DNA from: Trueperaceae bacterium
Lineage (GTDB): Bacteria > Deinococcota > Deinococci > Deinococcales > Trueperaceae
DNA length: 64,000 nucleotides
Reading direction: 5' to 3'
Assembly (NCBI GenBank): GCA_023954415.1
Contig: JAMLIB010000007.1
Coordinates: 1 to 64,000, forward strand
Position numbers and translations under genes: made by a program. The notes under the pieces were generated by a model, which did no database searches, was not told the origin of the DNA, and saw only the letters and a program-made list of their open reading frames with translations. How positions within the stretch are numbered: the stretch's first letter is position 1; every line of letters begins with the position of its first letter. Positions 46,101 to 53,988 of this stretch are shown one piece after another.

Positions 46101-46742
46101 ATGAAGGATGCAGGGGCCACGCTCGGGCGGTACCGGGACCTGCTCACCCGCTACCATGCCGCCCTCGACCTCATGTCCGACCGCGGTCTAACCGAGCTCG
46201 ACCGCTTCCTCGAGGAGGGACACCGCTTCGCAGCCCTCATAGAGCGCCTGGTTGGTGCCGATGCGACCGTGGTGGACATCGGTTCCGGAGCCGGCCTGCC
46301 GGGCGTAGTCATCGCCGCTTGTCTCCCGGAAGCCACCGTCCACCTCGTCGAACGACGGCGACGCCGCGCCGCGTTCCTAGAGATGACCGTGGCCACGCTT
46401 GGGCTCGGTAACGCCCGGGTCTTCGGTGGGGATGTGCGGCATATGACCGGCGTGGCGGCAAGCGCGGTGACCGCGCAGGCCGTGACGGGTTTGGCCGAGC
46501 TGGCTGAGCTGTCGGTGGGCGTGCGCGCGGACTCGGCCTGGCTGATCACGCGCCGCGGGGAGGGTTGGCGCCAAGAGGCCCAAGCGCTTCTCGACGCGGC
46601 CGGTGCCGCCAAGCGTACGGGAATGGACCGGGCCGAGAGCAACGCGGCAGGAGCCGAGATGGTGGAGGAGCCGCTGGAACACCGTGGTAGCCTCGTCGCA
46701 CTTAAGCTCCTCGGAGGCTCGACGTGCCGATCATCGGCGTGA
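46101..46742 (+). CDS. rsmG: 16S rRNA (guanine-N7) methyltransferase RsmG (GidB)
   Basis: 213 aa SAM-dependent methyltransferase. GRYRDLLTRYHAALDLMSDRGLTELDRFLEEGHRFAALI, SAM motif VVDIGSGAGLPGVVIAACLPEATVHLVERRRRRAAFLEMTV, then VFGGDVRHM. It methylates G527 (E. coli numbering) of 16S rRNA. Its end overlaps the parA start by 19 bp. GGGAGA lies before the ATG. Confidence 0.93.
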   Translation: MKDAGATLGRYRDLLTRYHAALDLMSDRGLTELDRFLEEGHRFAALIERLVGADATVVDIGSGAGLPGVVIAACLPEATVHLVERRRRRAAFLEMTVATLGLGNARVFGGDVRHMTGVAASAVTAQAVTGLAELAELSVGVRADSAWLITRRGEGWRQEAQALLDAAGAAKRTGMDRAESNAAGAEMVEEPLEHRGSLVALKLLGGSTCRSSA

Positions 46743-47482
46743 TCAACCAGAAGGGGGGCGTCGGAAAGACCACGACCGCGGTCAACCTGTCGGCCGCCCT
46801 CGCGGAGCGGCGCCGGATCCTCCTCGCTGACCTGGACCCCCAGGCTAACGCCACCAGCGGCGTCGGCATCGGCGCTCCCGAGGCGACGCTCTACGACGTC
46901 ATCGCAGGCCGCTCGTCTGCCCGACAGGCGGTCATAGCCACGAGCACGGAGAACCTCCACGTGCTCGCCGCCTCGGCGGACCTAGCCGGGGTCCAAGTCG
47001 AGGTCGATGCCGGTCGCGAGAACATGCGGCTCCTGGCTAGGGGGCTGATGGGCGTGCGCCCGAACTACGACTTCATAATCGTCGACGCTCCACCGTCGAT
47101 GGGCGTCCTCACCCTGAACGCCCTCGCGGCTGCCGATCTCTTGATCATCCCGTTGCAAAGCGAGTATTACGCCCTAGAAGGCATCGCGTCGATGATGGAT
47201 ACGGTCGAGCGCGTCCGCGGCTCCGTCAATCCCGACCTGCGCATCCTGGGTATCGTCCTGACCATGTACGACAGCCGCACGCGGCTCTCGCAGGAAGTGG
47301 AAGAGAACGTCAGGAAGCACTTCGGTGACCTGGTGTTCAAGACCATCATCCCCCGCACCGTGCGGCTGGCGGAGGCGCCCTCTTACGGGCGCTCCGTGCT
47401 CGAGTACGCACCCACCTCGCAAGGGGCGGTAGCCTACCGAGAACTGGCCGAGGAGGTCATCGAGCGTGTCAGCGAAGCCTAG
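46724..47482 (+). CDS. parA: Chromosome partitioning ATPase ParA (Soj)
   Basis: 252 aa. Deviant Walker A (IGVINQKGGVGKTTTAVNLSAAL), LLADLDPQANATSGVG, FIIVDAPPSMGVLTLNALAAADLLIIPLQSEYYALEGIASMM and RTVRLAEAPSYGRSVLEYAPTSQGAVAYRELAEEV. It forms ATP-dependent DNA-bound dimers and segregates origins with ParB-parS. GTG start inside the end of rsmG; it overlaps parB by 17 bp. The C-terminal IIPRTVRLAEAPSYG block is typical of chromosomal ParA. Confidence 0.97.
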   Translation: MPIIGVINQKGGVGKTTTAVNLSAALAERRRILLADLDPQANATSGVGIGAPEATLYDVIAGRSSARQAVIATSTENLHVLAASADLAGVQVEVDAGRENMRLLARGLMGVRPNYDFIIVDAPPSMGVLTLNALAAADLLIIPLQSEYYALEGIASMMDTVERVRGSVNPDLRILGIVLTMYDSRTRLSQEVEENVRKHFGDLVFKTIIPRTVRLAEAPSYGRSVLEYAPTSQGAVAYRELAEEVIERVSEA

Positions 47483-48290
47483 TAGAGGTCTTGGTCGCGG
47501 CCTGGACGCCTTGTTGCCCAAGGTGGAGAAGGGCGGCGTCCAGCAGCTCTTGGTGGCGCAGCTGCGACCCTCGCCGTTTCAACCCCGTCAGAAGATGGAC
47601 GAGGCCGGCATCGCGGAGCTAGCGGACTCCATAGCCCGCAAAGGCGTGCTACAGCCCATCGTGGCGCGGCCGGTGGACGGGGGGTACGAGATCGTCGCGG
47701 GCGAGAGGCGCTTCCGTGCGGCGCAGCGGGCGGGCCTTACGAGTGTCCCGGCGACGGTACGCGAGCTGAGCGACCAGGAGACGTTGGAGATCGCCGTCGT
47801 CGAGAACCTGCAGCGCGAGGACCTCAACCCCATGGATGAGGCGCGCGCGTTCAAGCTCCTGCTCGACTTCGGTATGAACCAGGAGCGCGTGGCCGAGGCT
47901 GTGGGCAAGAGTAGGAGCGCGATCGCCAACGCGCTGAGGCTGCTCGCGTTGCCGGAGGAGGCCCAGGCAGCGATCGAATCGGGAGCCATCTCGGCCGGGC
48001 ATGCCAGAGCGATCCTCGCGCAGCCCGAACCCGACAGGCTCTGGGCACTGGGCGAGATCGTGCGGCGCGAGTTGACCGTTCGCGAGGCGGAGGGGCTGAA
48101 GCGCCCGACGGCACGCTCCTCCCAGCGCAAGGCCGCTGGGCGCTACGCCCGCCTGGAGGAAGACCTCAGTCGTTTCGCGGGGACGCGCGTGCGGATCGCG
48201 GGGAGTGGGAAGAATGGGCGCATAGAGCTCCACTTCCATAGTGAGGACGAACTCCAGCGCATCCTGGAACTACTGGGGTACGAGAGCTAG
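47466..48290 (+). CDS. parB: Chromosome partitioning protein ParB (Spo0J)
   Basis: 274 aa. KPSRGLGRGLDALLP start, CTPase/N-terminal domain (LRPSPFQPRQKMDEAGIAELADSIARKGVLQPIVARPVDGGYEIVAGERRFRAAQRAG, ENLQREDLNPMDEA), helix-turn-helix (NQERVAEAVGKSRSAIANALRLLALP) that reads parS, and a C-terminal dimerisation domain. GTG start, translationally coupled to parA. Its binding site parS lies 1.5 kb upstream. Confidence 0.97.
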   Translation: MSAKPSRGLGRGLDALLPKVEKGGVQQLLVAQLRPSPFQPRQKMDEAGIAELADSIARKGVLQPIVARPVDGGYEIVAGERRFRAAQRAGLTSVPATVRELSDQETLEIAVVENLQREDLNPMDEARAFKLLLDFGMNQERVAEAVGKSRSAIANALRLLALPEEAQAAIESGAISAGHARAILAQPEPDRLWALGEIVRRELTVREAEGLKRPTARSSQRKAAGRYARLEEDLSRFAGTRVRIAGSGKNGRIELHFHSEDELQRILELLGYES

Positions 48291-48415
48291 AGCGAGAGCC
48301 GGCGCACGGTCGCGGTACCTGGCCGTCGCGAGGCCCGCTGCGAGGCCCGCCGTGTTCCCTGAGCGTCTCGAGTAGAGGCGACCGGCGCCACCCGCCAGTC
48401 GTTCCGAGTCCCGGT

Positions 48416-48737
48416 CGCAGGGCTCCGCGCATGGGGGTTAAAGGAGCTGCGGCGGCCGGCCGGACCGGCCGCAACCGCAGGGCCCCGCGCACGGGGGTTA
48501 TAGGCGTTTGCGTGCGCGACTCTTCGGATTCCCTTCCGCGGGCCCCGCGCATGGGGGTTCTGGAGCTGGGGCGCGAGCGGCAATCTAGATCGGGTCCGCA
48601 GGGTCCTGCTCGTGGAGGTTCTAGCCAGATTGAACAGGCGCGGGGGCGCACAAGACGCAGGGTCCTGCTCGTGGGGTTCTAGGGTTCCGCTCGCGCACGG
48701 GACGCCGCTGCGCAGGGGCCCGCACGCGGGGTTCTAG
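48416..48737. repeat. Degenerate repeat array, six units of about 60-bp period (CRISPR-like)
   Basis: Six related ~27-29-bp units begin near 48416, 48476, 48536, 48597, 48656 and 48711. On the minus strand they read like AACCCCCGTGCGCGGGGCCC, with a CCCC...GGGG palindromic core; units 4 and 5 share TCCTGCTCGTGG, units 4-6 end in TTCTAG. Intervening 28-33-bp segments differ from one another. Period and stem resemble type I-E CRISPR arrays, but the repeats vary far too much for an active array and no cas genes are in the window. A decayed array or a hairpin repeat family are both possible. It lies in the gene-free stretch 48291-48988. Confidence 0.7.
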
Positions 48738-48780
48738 CCACCAAGGCCCTGACCCCGGCAAGCCCCCAGCGGCCGGGTCC

Positions 48781-48801
48781 GGTCACCGGTCACCGGTCAC
48801 C
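48781..48801. repeat. 7-bp tandem repeat, three copies
   Basis: GGTCACC three times in a row, with CACCAAGGCCCTG both after it (48798-48810) and at 48739-48751, so the segment seems to have been partly duplicated. A possible extended -10 for mdh (TGATACTAT, TACTAT at 48857-48862) follows downstream. Confidence 0.75.
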
Positions 48802-48988
48802 AAGGCCCTGGTCACGATTCGCCGTTCTGGCCGCTGGCGGCTGCTTTGGCCGGTGATACTATGGCGCCGACGTTCCGGTCTGCACGGCGCGCTCGCCGCG
48901 GCTAGTGCTGCCCACATGAGACGCGAAGCCGTGCGCGACAACCTGCCTGAGCAAGGGGTCGGGCCGAGACCGAACAGAGGTGAAGCAC

Positions 48989-49966
48989 ATGAAGCAACCC
49001 GTACGCGTGGCAGTCACAGGTGCCGCAGGCCAGATCGGTTACGCCTTGCTGTTCCGCATCGCAGCCGGCGACATGCTGGGTAAGGACCAACCGGTCATAC
49101 TGCAACTCCTCGAGATCACGCCGGCGTTGAAGGCCTTGGCGGGCGTAGTCATGGAGCTCGACGACTGCGCCTTCCCGCTGTTGCACGGCATCGTAGCGAC
49201 GGACGACCCCAACGTGGCGTTCAAGGACGCCGACTACGCCCTGCTGGTCGGCTCCCGGCCCCGTGGCCCCGGCATGGAACGTAAGGATCTGTTGCAAGCC
49301 AACGGCGCTATCTTCACCGTGCAAGGCAAGGCCCTCAACGAGCATGCCGCGCGCGGCGTCAAGGTCCTAGTGGTCGGCAACCCCGCCAACACGAACTGCC
49401 TCATCGCCTTGAAGAACGCCCCCGACTTGGCCCCTGAACAGTTCTCCGCCATGACCCGCCTCGACCACAACCGGGCGCTCAGCCAGCTCGCGGCGCGTAC
49501 GGGCGCGCAAGTCTCGGACGTACGGAAGATGATCATCTGGGGCAACCACTCCAGCACGCAGGTGCCGGACGTCACCCATGCGACGGTCGGTGGCAAGCCG
49601 GCCGCCGACCTCGTGGACGACGCTTGGGTCGCGGGGGAGTTCGTTCCGACCGTCCAGAAGCGTGGCGCCGCGATAATCGATGCCCGCGGTGCGTCCAGTG
49701 CGGCATCGGCGGCCAACGCCGCCGTCGACCACATGCGCACGTGGGCCTTGGGCAGCCCGGAGGGCGACTGGGTCAGCATGGGGATCTTGAGCGACGGCGC
49801 CTACGGCGTCGCCAAGGACATCGTGTACTCCTACCCGGTGACCGTGCGAGACGGCAGGGTGACCCTGGTGGCCGGTCTTTCCGTAAGCCCAGCGGTGCGG
49901 AGCAAGATGGAAGCGACCGAGCGCGAGTTGCTGGAAGAGCGCGCCGCCGTGGAGGACCTGCTCTAG
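48989..49966 (+). CDS. mdh: Malate dehydrogenase
   Basis: 325 aa, cytosolic-type (type 2) malate dehydrogenase. [39 protein letters not shown] (nucleotide-binding), [60 protein letters not shown] (catalytic Asp region) and [20 protein letters not shown] (catalytic His). It interconverts malate and oxaloacetate. ATG 48989 is chosen, with AGAGG 8 nt upstream, over the GTG at 48980, which has no room for one. Apparently monocistronic. Confidence 0.97.
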   Translation: MKQPVRVAVTGAAGQIGYALLFRIAAGDMLGKDQPVILQLLEITPALKALAGVVMELDDCAFPLLHGIVATDDPNVAFKDADYALLVGSRPRGPGMERKDLLQANGAIFTVQGKALNEHAARGVKVLVVGNPANTNCLIALKNAPDLAPEQFSAMTRLDHNRALSQLAARTGAQVSDVRKMIIWGNHSSTQVPDVTHATVGGKPAADLVDDAWVAGEFVPTVQKRGAAIIDARGASSAASAANAAVDHMRTWALGSPEGDWVSMGILSDGAYGVAKDIVYSYPVTVRDGRVTLVAGLSVSPAVRSKMEATERELLEERAAVEDLL

Positions 49967-50057
49967 AGACGCGCAACTCAACCAGGTGAGCCCCGGTGGC
50001 GACAGGCACCCCGCCGGGTTATTCTTGGACCGTGAAGGTCGAGAAACCCCCCGGCAA

Positions 50058-50084
50058 GTCGGAGTCGTTCCGACATGCTATCCT
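50058..50084 (+). promoter_or_regulatory. Predicted promoter and operator of the Fur-family gene
   Basis: An inverted repeat GTCGGA-gtcgt-TCCGAC (50058-50074) sits directly upstream of an extended -10, TGCTATCCT (50076-50084). The predicted start is near 50091. A protein bound to the repeat would cover the -35 region, consistent with autorepression, but the repeat does not resemble a classical Fur box. Confidence 0.5.
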
Positions 50085-50136
50085 TGACGGCAACCGAGCG
50101 GGCCTGATCGGCCCGTCAGAGAGGCTATGTAGCCAG

Positions 50137-50658
50137 ATGCGCCACGAGGGCGATGAACTAAGTGCGGTGCGGCCCGCGGGTCACCACGAGCACGCCGACC
50201 ACCAGCCGATGGTCGATGGTGCGCGTGAGGTGCTGAAGGACCACGGCATGCGTTACAGCCGGCCGCGGGAGATCATCCTCACCTACCTGCTCGAGAAGGA
50301 CCGGCACGTGAGCGCGGAGAGCCTCTATCTCGACCTGAAGAAGCGCGGCGAGGAGCTGAGCCTCTCGACCGTGTACCTGAACCTCTCGGCCCTAGCCGGT
50401 GCCGGGCTCGTGCGGGAGTTCAGGGGAGCTACCGGACAAGCCCTCTACGACAGCAACGTCACACCGCACTACCACGTCGTCTGCGCCGATACGGGTGAGG
50501 TGCGAGACGTGCCGGCTCCGCTCGTGAACGGCGTCCCGCTCGGACGCTTCCTCAAGGAGTACGTCGAGCGCGAGACGGGCTGGACCGTAGACGAACCCCG
50601 CTTCAGCCTCACCGGCAAGCCGCCGATGGGCCAAGCGGGTGGCGCTTCCGAAGACTGA
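50137..50658 (+). CDS. Fur-family metal-responsive transcriptional regulator
   Basis: 173 aa from ATG 50137. A His-rich N-terminus (HHEHADHQP) precedes the winged helix (AREVLKDHGMRYSRPREIILTYLLEKDRHVSAESLYLDLKKRGEELSLSTVYLNLSALAGAGLVREF) and the dimerisation domain (YDSNVTPHYHVVCADTGEVRDVPAPLV). The usual CxxC structural-zinc motif is replaced by a lone Cys (VCADTG), so a structural zinc of the usual kind is unlikely. It could be PerR-, Fur- or Mur-like; sequence alone does not decide. The frame is open upstream to 49996, but the predicted promoter lies inside that stretch. It overlaps the acetyltransferase gene or lies just before it. Confidence 0.85.
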   Translation: MRHEGDELSAVRPAGHHEHADHQPMVDGAREVLKDHGMRYSRPREIILTYLLEKDRHVSAESLYLDLKKRGEELSLSTVYLNLSALAGAGLVREFRGATGQALYDSNVTPHYHVVCADTGEVRDVPAPLVNGVPLGRFLKEYVERETGWTVDEPRFSLTGKPPMGQAGGASED

Positions 50659-51601
50659 CCCGTTACAGACTGCCATGCCAGACCTCGGGTCCAGCGACGA
50701 CGACGGAGCCGCCCGTGAACTGGCCACCGGCGGGTCACCGCCTGAGCTGGTCTTGCGGGAGTTGACCAGTCACGCCGATCTCCATGAGGTCGAGCGCATC
50801 CAGCGGGAAGTCTGGGGGCTGGACGACTTGGAGGTCGTGCCCAACTCGCAGCTCCGAGCGGCGCTTCACGCCGGGGGGCAACTCGGCGGCGCCTTCCTCG
50901 AAGATGCGCTCGTCGGCTTCTCCTACGGTTTCCTCGCCTCGCCCCACGGCCGCCTGATGGTAGGGCCAGGTCTTCACTCGCACATGGCGGCGGTCAGGCC
51001 GGGCGCGCGCGGTCGTGGGGTCGGTAGAGCGCTCAAGTGGCAGCAGCGTGCCTGGTGCCTGGAGCGGGGCATCGAATGGATGACCTGGACGTTCGATCCG
51101 CTGCAGGCGCGTAACGCGAACTTGAACCTTCGTCACCTCGGAGCGGTCGGCGTCGACTATCTTGTGGACTTCTACGGTCCTATGGGTGGACCCCTTGGCG
51201 GTGGAAGGAGCGATCGCCTCCTCGCGCTCTGGATGCTCACCGGACAGAGAGTGACGGCCCGCGCCGAGGGTGGCGGACCCCTACACGGACCGGCAGTAGG
51301 TGCTCGGTCCGCGCTTCCGGTCCGGGAGCGCCTGGCGACCTGGGCCGTCCGAGCCGCTTCCAGCGATGGCGACGCCGAACCCGTGGTCGAGCTCTCCGAG
51401 GGCCTACTCGCCCGAACCGTAGAGACCGGTGCCAGGGTGATGGTGGCCGCCCCGCCGGAGGCCGGCGGCTTAGCCGCGCCAGAGCGTGCCGGGCGCTGGC
51501 AGGACGCGTTCGTCCGGACCATGATGCCCCTGCTGGCAGCCGGCTACGTAGCCGTCGACTTCGCGGCCGGCGCATACGTCTTCGACCCCATCGATGGCTG
51601 A
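50639..51601 (+). CDS. GNAT-superfamily acetyltransferase-like protein
   Basis: 320 aa. N-terminal part ~40-200 is GNAT-like (COG3375 type): LRELTSHADLHEVERIQREVWGLDDLEVVPNSQLRAALHAGGQLGGAFLEDALVGFSYGFLAS, HSHMAAVRPGARGRGVGRALKWQQRAWCLERGIEWMTWTFDPLQARNANLNLRHLGAVG. RGRGVGRALK is the acetyl-CoA loop. The C-terminal third is less conserved. The substrate is unknown. The start is uncertain: GTG 50639 (overlapping the Fur-family stop by 20 bp) or ATG 50675; neither has a good ribosome site. Probably co-transcribed with the regulator. Confidence 0.8.
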   Translation: MALPKTDPLQTAMPDLGSSDDDGAARELATGGSPPELVLRELTSHADLHEVERIQREVWGLDDLEVVPNSQLRAALHAGGQLGGAFLEDALVGFSYGFLASPHGRLMVGPGLHSHMAAVRPGARGRGVGRALKWQQRAWCLERGIEWMTWTFDPLQARNANLNLRHLGAVGVDYLVDFYGPMGGPLGGGRSDRLLALWMLTGQRVTARAEGGGPLHGPAVGARSALPVRERLATWAVRAASSDGDAEPVVELSEGLLARTVETGARVMVAAPPEAGGLAAPERAGRWQDAFVRTMMPLLAAGYVAVDFAAGAYVFDPIDG

Positions 51602-51618
51602 TGCGAAATGGCATCTAT

Positions 51619-51665
51619 CAATCTATAAAGCTCCACTTGACAATCTGTAAACTAGCGACTATCAT
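51619..51665 (+). promoter_or_regulatory. Strong predicted promoter with 22-bp-spaced direct repeats
   Basis: TTGACA (51637-51642), 17-bp spacer, TATCAT (51660-51665): a near-consensus promoter. CAATCTATAAA (51620-51630) and CAATCTGTAAA (51641-51651) form a direct repeat two helical turns (about 21-22 bp) apart, flanking and overlapping the -35 box. This looks like the binding site of a regulator that I cannot name. The region is strikingly AT-rich compared with its surroundings. Confidence 0.65.
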
Positions 51666-51682
51666 CTTGCCAAGGAGGCGAG

Positions 51683-51955
51683 ATGATGAACGCGTACCTC
51701 GATCAGCGTCACACCCTTGACCGTGTTTCACAACTGCGGAACGAGGCCGCGAACGACCGCCTCGTCCGTGCGGCCAACGCGCCCAGCCCGAGCGCGCGCC
51801 TGCGTGCGCGCTGCGCCAAGTGGCTCCACGCTTCGGCGACCCGGCTGGACGCCGTGAGCCGTCGCTTGGACCCGAAGGGCCAAGGCGGGCGTGCAGCGCT
51901 AACGGACGCCGGCAAGTTCGACGACCTGCGCGAAGTGATGCCCAATCTGCGCTGA
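51683..51955 (+). CDS. Small basic protein of unknown function
   Basis: 90 aa, not recognised. It is predicted to be helical and basic: LDQRHTLDRVSQLRNEAANDRLVRAA, then SARLRARCAKWLHASATRLDAVSRRLDP, ending KFDDLREVMPNLR. One Cys. There is no signal peptide and no clear membrane segment. AAGGAGG lies 5 nt before the ATG and a strong promoter before that, so it is very probably expressed. It might be regulated separately from its neighbours, as the direct repeats in its promoter suggest. The next gene is 320 bp downstream behind a tandem repeat. Confidence 0.7.
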   Translation: MMNAYLDQRHTLDRVSQLRNEAANDRLVRAANAPSPSARLRARCAKWLHASATRLDAVSRRLDPKGQGGRAALTDAGKFDDLREVMPNLR

Positions 51956-52038
51956 GGCGGCGCTCCGTCCGGAGCACTAGGGCCTGGGCTACGTCGAAAG
52001 CGTCGAATCTACCGAGAAGTCTGACGCCGGGCAGGCGG

Positions 52039-52166
52039 GGTGCGAAGTACGGATACTGGGCCGGCGGAGAGGTGCGAGGTGCGGATGCCGTGCCGGCGGC
52101 GGGTTACGAAGCACGGATGCCGGGCCGGCGGAAGGGTACGAAGCACGGATGCCGGACCAGCGGTAA
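52039..52166. repeat. 31-33-bp tandem repeat, four copies
   Basis: Units starting at ~52039, 52071, 52102 and 52135 share GGTACGAAGCACGGATGCCGG-like sequence (for example ACGAAGCACGGATGCCGG in units 3 and 4) and GCCGGCGG ends. A minisatellite in the gene-free stretch 51956-52275, between the small protein gene and the DUF4097 gene; the frames through it do not look like a real protein. Confidence 0.8.
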
Positions 52167-52275
52167 GCGCAAGGCGGTGGACCCTCGGCGGCCCGGAGGA
52201 TGTCAGGACCCTCGATAACGTGCCCGGGCCACCGCAGAACCCCACGAAAGCGAAGCAAGAGAGACAGGAGCACAG

Positions 52276-53379
52276 ATGGACGAGATAGCCCGAGTCGAGC
52301 AGATGGTCGCGGAAGGCCTCATAACCGCGGAGGAGGGCGAGCGCCTCAAGGCGGTGCTGCGCTCCGTCCAAGAGGCCGACGAACTGGAGGCGGCGCACGC
52401 TGCGTCGGAAGGCGGCGAAGGTCTGGACGCACGACTCGTGACCTCGCCTCCGAACGGCGACCAGGCCCCCGCCCTCGTGCCGCCTGCGCCCCTGCCGACG
52501 GTCCCTGTGACGACACCATCGCCGCCCGCTCAGCCGGCGACCCCGCCAACTGCGGCCATGCCGCCCGCATCACGACCAGCGCTGGGCGCCGACGCGCCGA
52601 GGCCGACCGTGCCGGCGGAACCTGGGCGGCCGGGTGCCAACGAAGGTGCACGAGGCGACGGCCGGCAGACGCAGGGCCGCGCGCCGAAGACCGACGACCA
52701 GGCTGCCGAGGCCTCCGCCCCGGCTGGTACGAGATGGGTGCGCGTGGACGTCGTAGCCGGCGACCTCGACGTGCACGTCGACCCGAGCCTCAGCGAGCCG
52801 AAGGTCACGTCGGACTCTGGCGAGGCCACGTTGGAGGCGACCGCCTACGGCTACCGCGTCGCGCTGGGCGGGAAGGGCGAGGGGTTCTTCCTGCGCAACC
52901 TCGAGGGCCCGCTCGCGGGGCTGCTGGCCGGCAGGGGCCGGCCCGGGGACGTGGAGCTCACCCTGCCTGCGGGTTTCGGCATCGACCTGGTCATGACGAC
53001 GGGAGACGTCGACCTCCACGGGGTGCCTTACCTTCGCGGGAGCCTCTCGGCCGGGGACCTAGACGCCTACGGGCTGGAGGGGATCGACCTCTCGAGCCTG
53101 GCCGGCGATGTGTCGGTGAGCCTGCGGGCGAGCAGCGGTCGGCACCGGATCATAAACACCGCGGGGGAGCTCGAGGTCGTGCTCCTGCCCGGCTCGGACG
53201 TCACGGTCAACGGCGACGTCTCGATAGGCGAGGTGAAGGCCGGGCCCGAGTTCACCACTGGCCGCAGGCTGATGAGCGGGACGGTGACCGGCACCCTCGG
53301 CACCGGGGTCGCCAGGCTCGACCTCAAGGTCACGGCCGGCACCATCAAGCTCAAGACCGGAACGGACGACCGTGGCTGA
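52276..53379 (+). CDS. SHOCT-like / DUF4097 adhesin-fold protein
   Basis: 367 aa. The N-terminal ~35 residues are a SHOCT-like helical hairpin (VEQMVAEGLITAEEGERLKAVLRSV). A long Pro/Ala-rich linker (~60-150) leads to a beta-helical DUF4097-type domain (TRWVRVDVVAGDLDVHVDPSLSEPKVTSDSGEATLEATAYGYRVAL, IDLVMTTGDVDLHGVPYLRGSLSAGDLDAYGLEGIDLSSLAGDVSVSLRASSGRHRIINTAGELEVVLLPGSDVTVNGDVSIGEVK). No signal peptide is seen, so it is probably cytoplasmic. Similar proteins occur near envelope-stress regulators (Bacillus YvlB). CAGGAG before the ATG. It overlaps the next gene by 8 bp. Confidence 0.75.
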   Translation: MDEIARVEQMVAEGLITAEEGERLKAVLRSVQEADELEAAHAASEGGEGLDARLVTSPPNGDQAPALVPPAPLPTVPVTTPSPPAQPATPPTAAMPPASRPALGADAPRPTVPAEPGRPGANEGARGDGRQTQGRAPKTDDQAAEASAPAGTRWVRVDVVAGDLDVHVDPSLSEPKVTSDSGEATLEATAYGYRVALGGKGEGFFLRNLEGPLAGLLAGRGRPGDVELTLPAGFGIDLVMTTGDVDLHGVPYLRGSLSAGDLDAYGLEGIDLSSLAGDVSVSLRASSGRHRIINTAGELEVVLLPGSDVTVNGDVSIGEVKAGPEFTTGRRLMSGTVTGTLGTGVARLDLKVTAGTIKLKTGTDDRG

Positions 53380-53800
53380 CTCCGACACCCGCAAGCGCAT
53401 CCTCGACATGCTGGCGGCCGGCCACATCACCGCGGACGCCGCAGCCGAGCTCCTGAAGGCCGTCTCTACCCAGGGGCCGAGGCTGCCCTCCCCGCCGCCC
53501 GTGCCTACGCCCCCACCGGCGCCCCAGCGCGGCGGCGCCCGCATGCTCCGCATCCTCGTCGACGCCCCCCACACCGGCAACGGCGGCAAGGTCCGCGTGA
53601 ACGTGCCGCTCGCCCTCGCCAAGTACGCCATGCGGTTCATCCCGCGTGACACGACGGAGGAGCTGAGCGACCAGGGCATCGACCTGGCGCAGTTGCTGCA
53701 GAACCTCGGTGACGACCTGCCTCAGGGGCGCCTGGTGGACATCGAAGCGGAAGACGACTCCGGCGACGCGAAGATCGCGGTGATCGTCGAGGTCGTGTGA
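53372..53800 (+). CDS. SHOCT-like protein
   Basis: 142 aa. N-terminal SHOCT-like motif (RKRILDMLAAGHITADAAAELLKAV, residues ~5-29), Pro-rich linker (PPPVPTPPPAPQ), then a conserved-looking domain ARMLRILVDAPHTGNGGKVRVNVPLALAKYAMRFIPRD, ending GRLVDIEAEDDSGDAKIAVIVEVV. That layout matches the YvlB-type N-terminal region without the DUF4097 beta-helix. The function is not established. GTG start, overlapping the preceding stop by 8 bp. Part of a three-gene SHOCT module. Confidence 0.7.
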   Translation: MADSDTRKRILDMLAAGHITADAAAELLKAVSTQGPRLPSPPPVPTPPPAPQRGGARMLRILVDAPHTGNGGKVRVNVPLALAKYAMRFIPRDTTEELSDQGIDLAQLLQNLGDDLPQGRLVDIEAEDDSGDAKIAVIVEVV

Positions 53801-53988
53801 GGCTGTGCGCGTACGGCCTCGGACCCCGCCACGGTTGCGGCCTAGCCGGGGACTGGCGCCGCAGCCACCGCCCGCGACCGGAACGACCCTGCGGGCCCCG
53901 CAAGCGGATCGGGCCGCGCACTGACCCCGGCGGGCCGCTGGAGCGGCACCCCGGCCCCAGCCCACTGACCGAACAGGAGTAACAGCGG

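Noticed and set aside
48287-48583. Minus-strand frame with repeated NPHARGP-like peptides
   Set aside because: The peptide repeats simply reflect translation through the degenerate DNA repeat array; there is no ribosome site or family.
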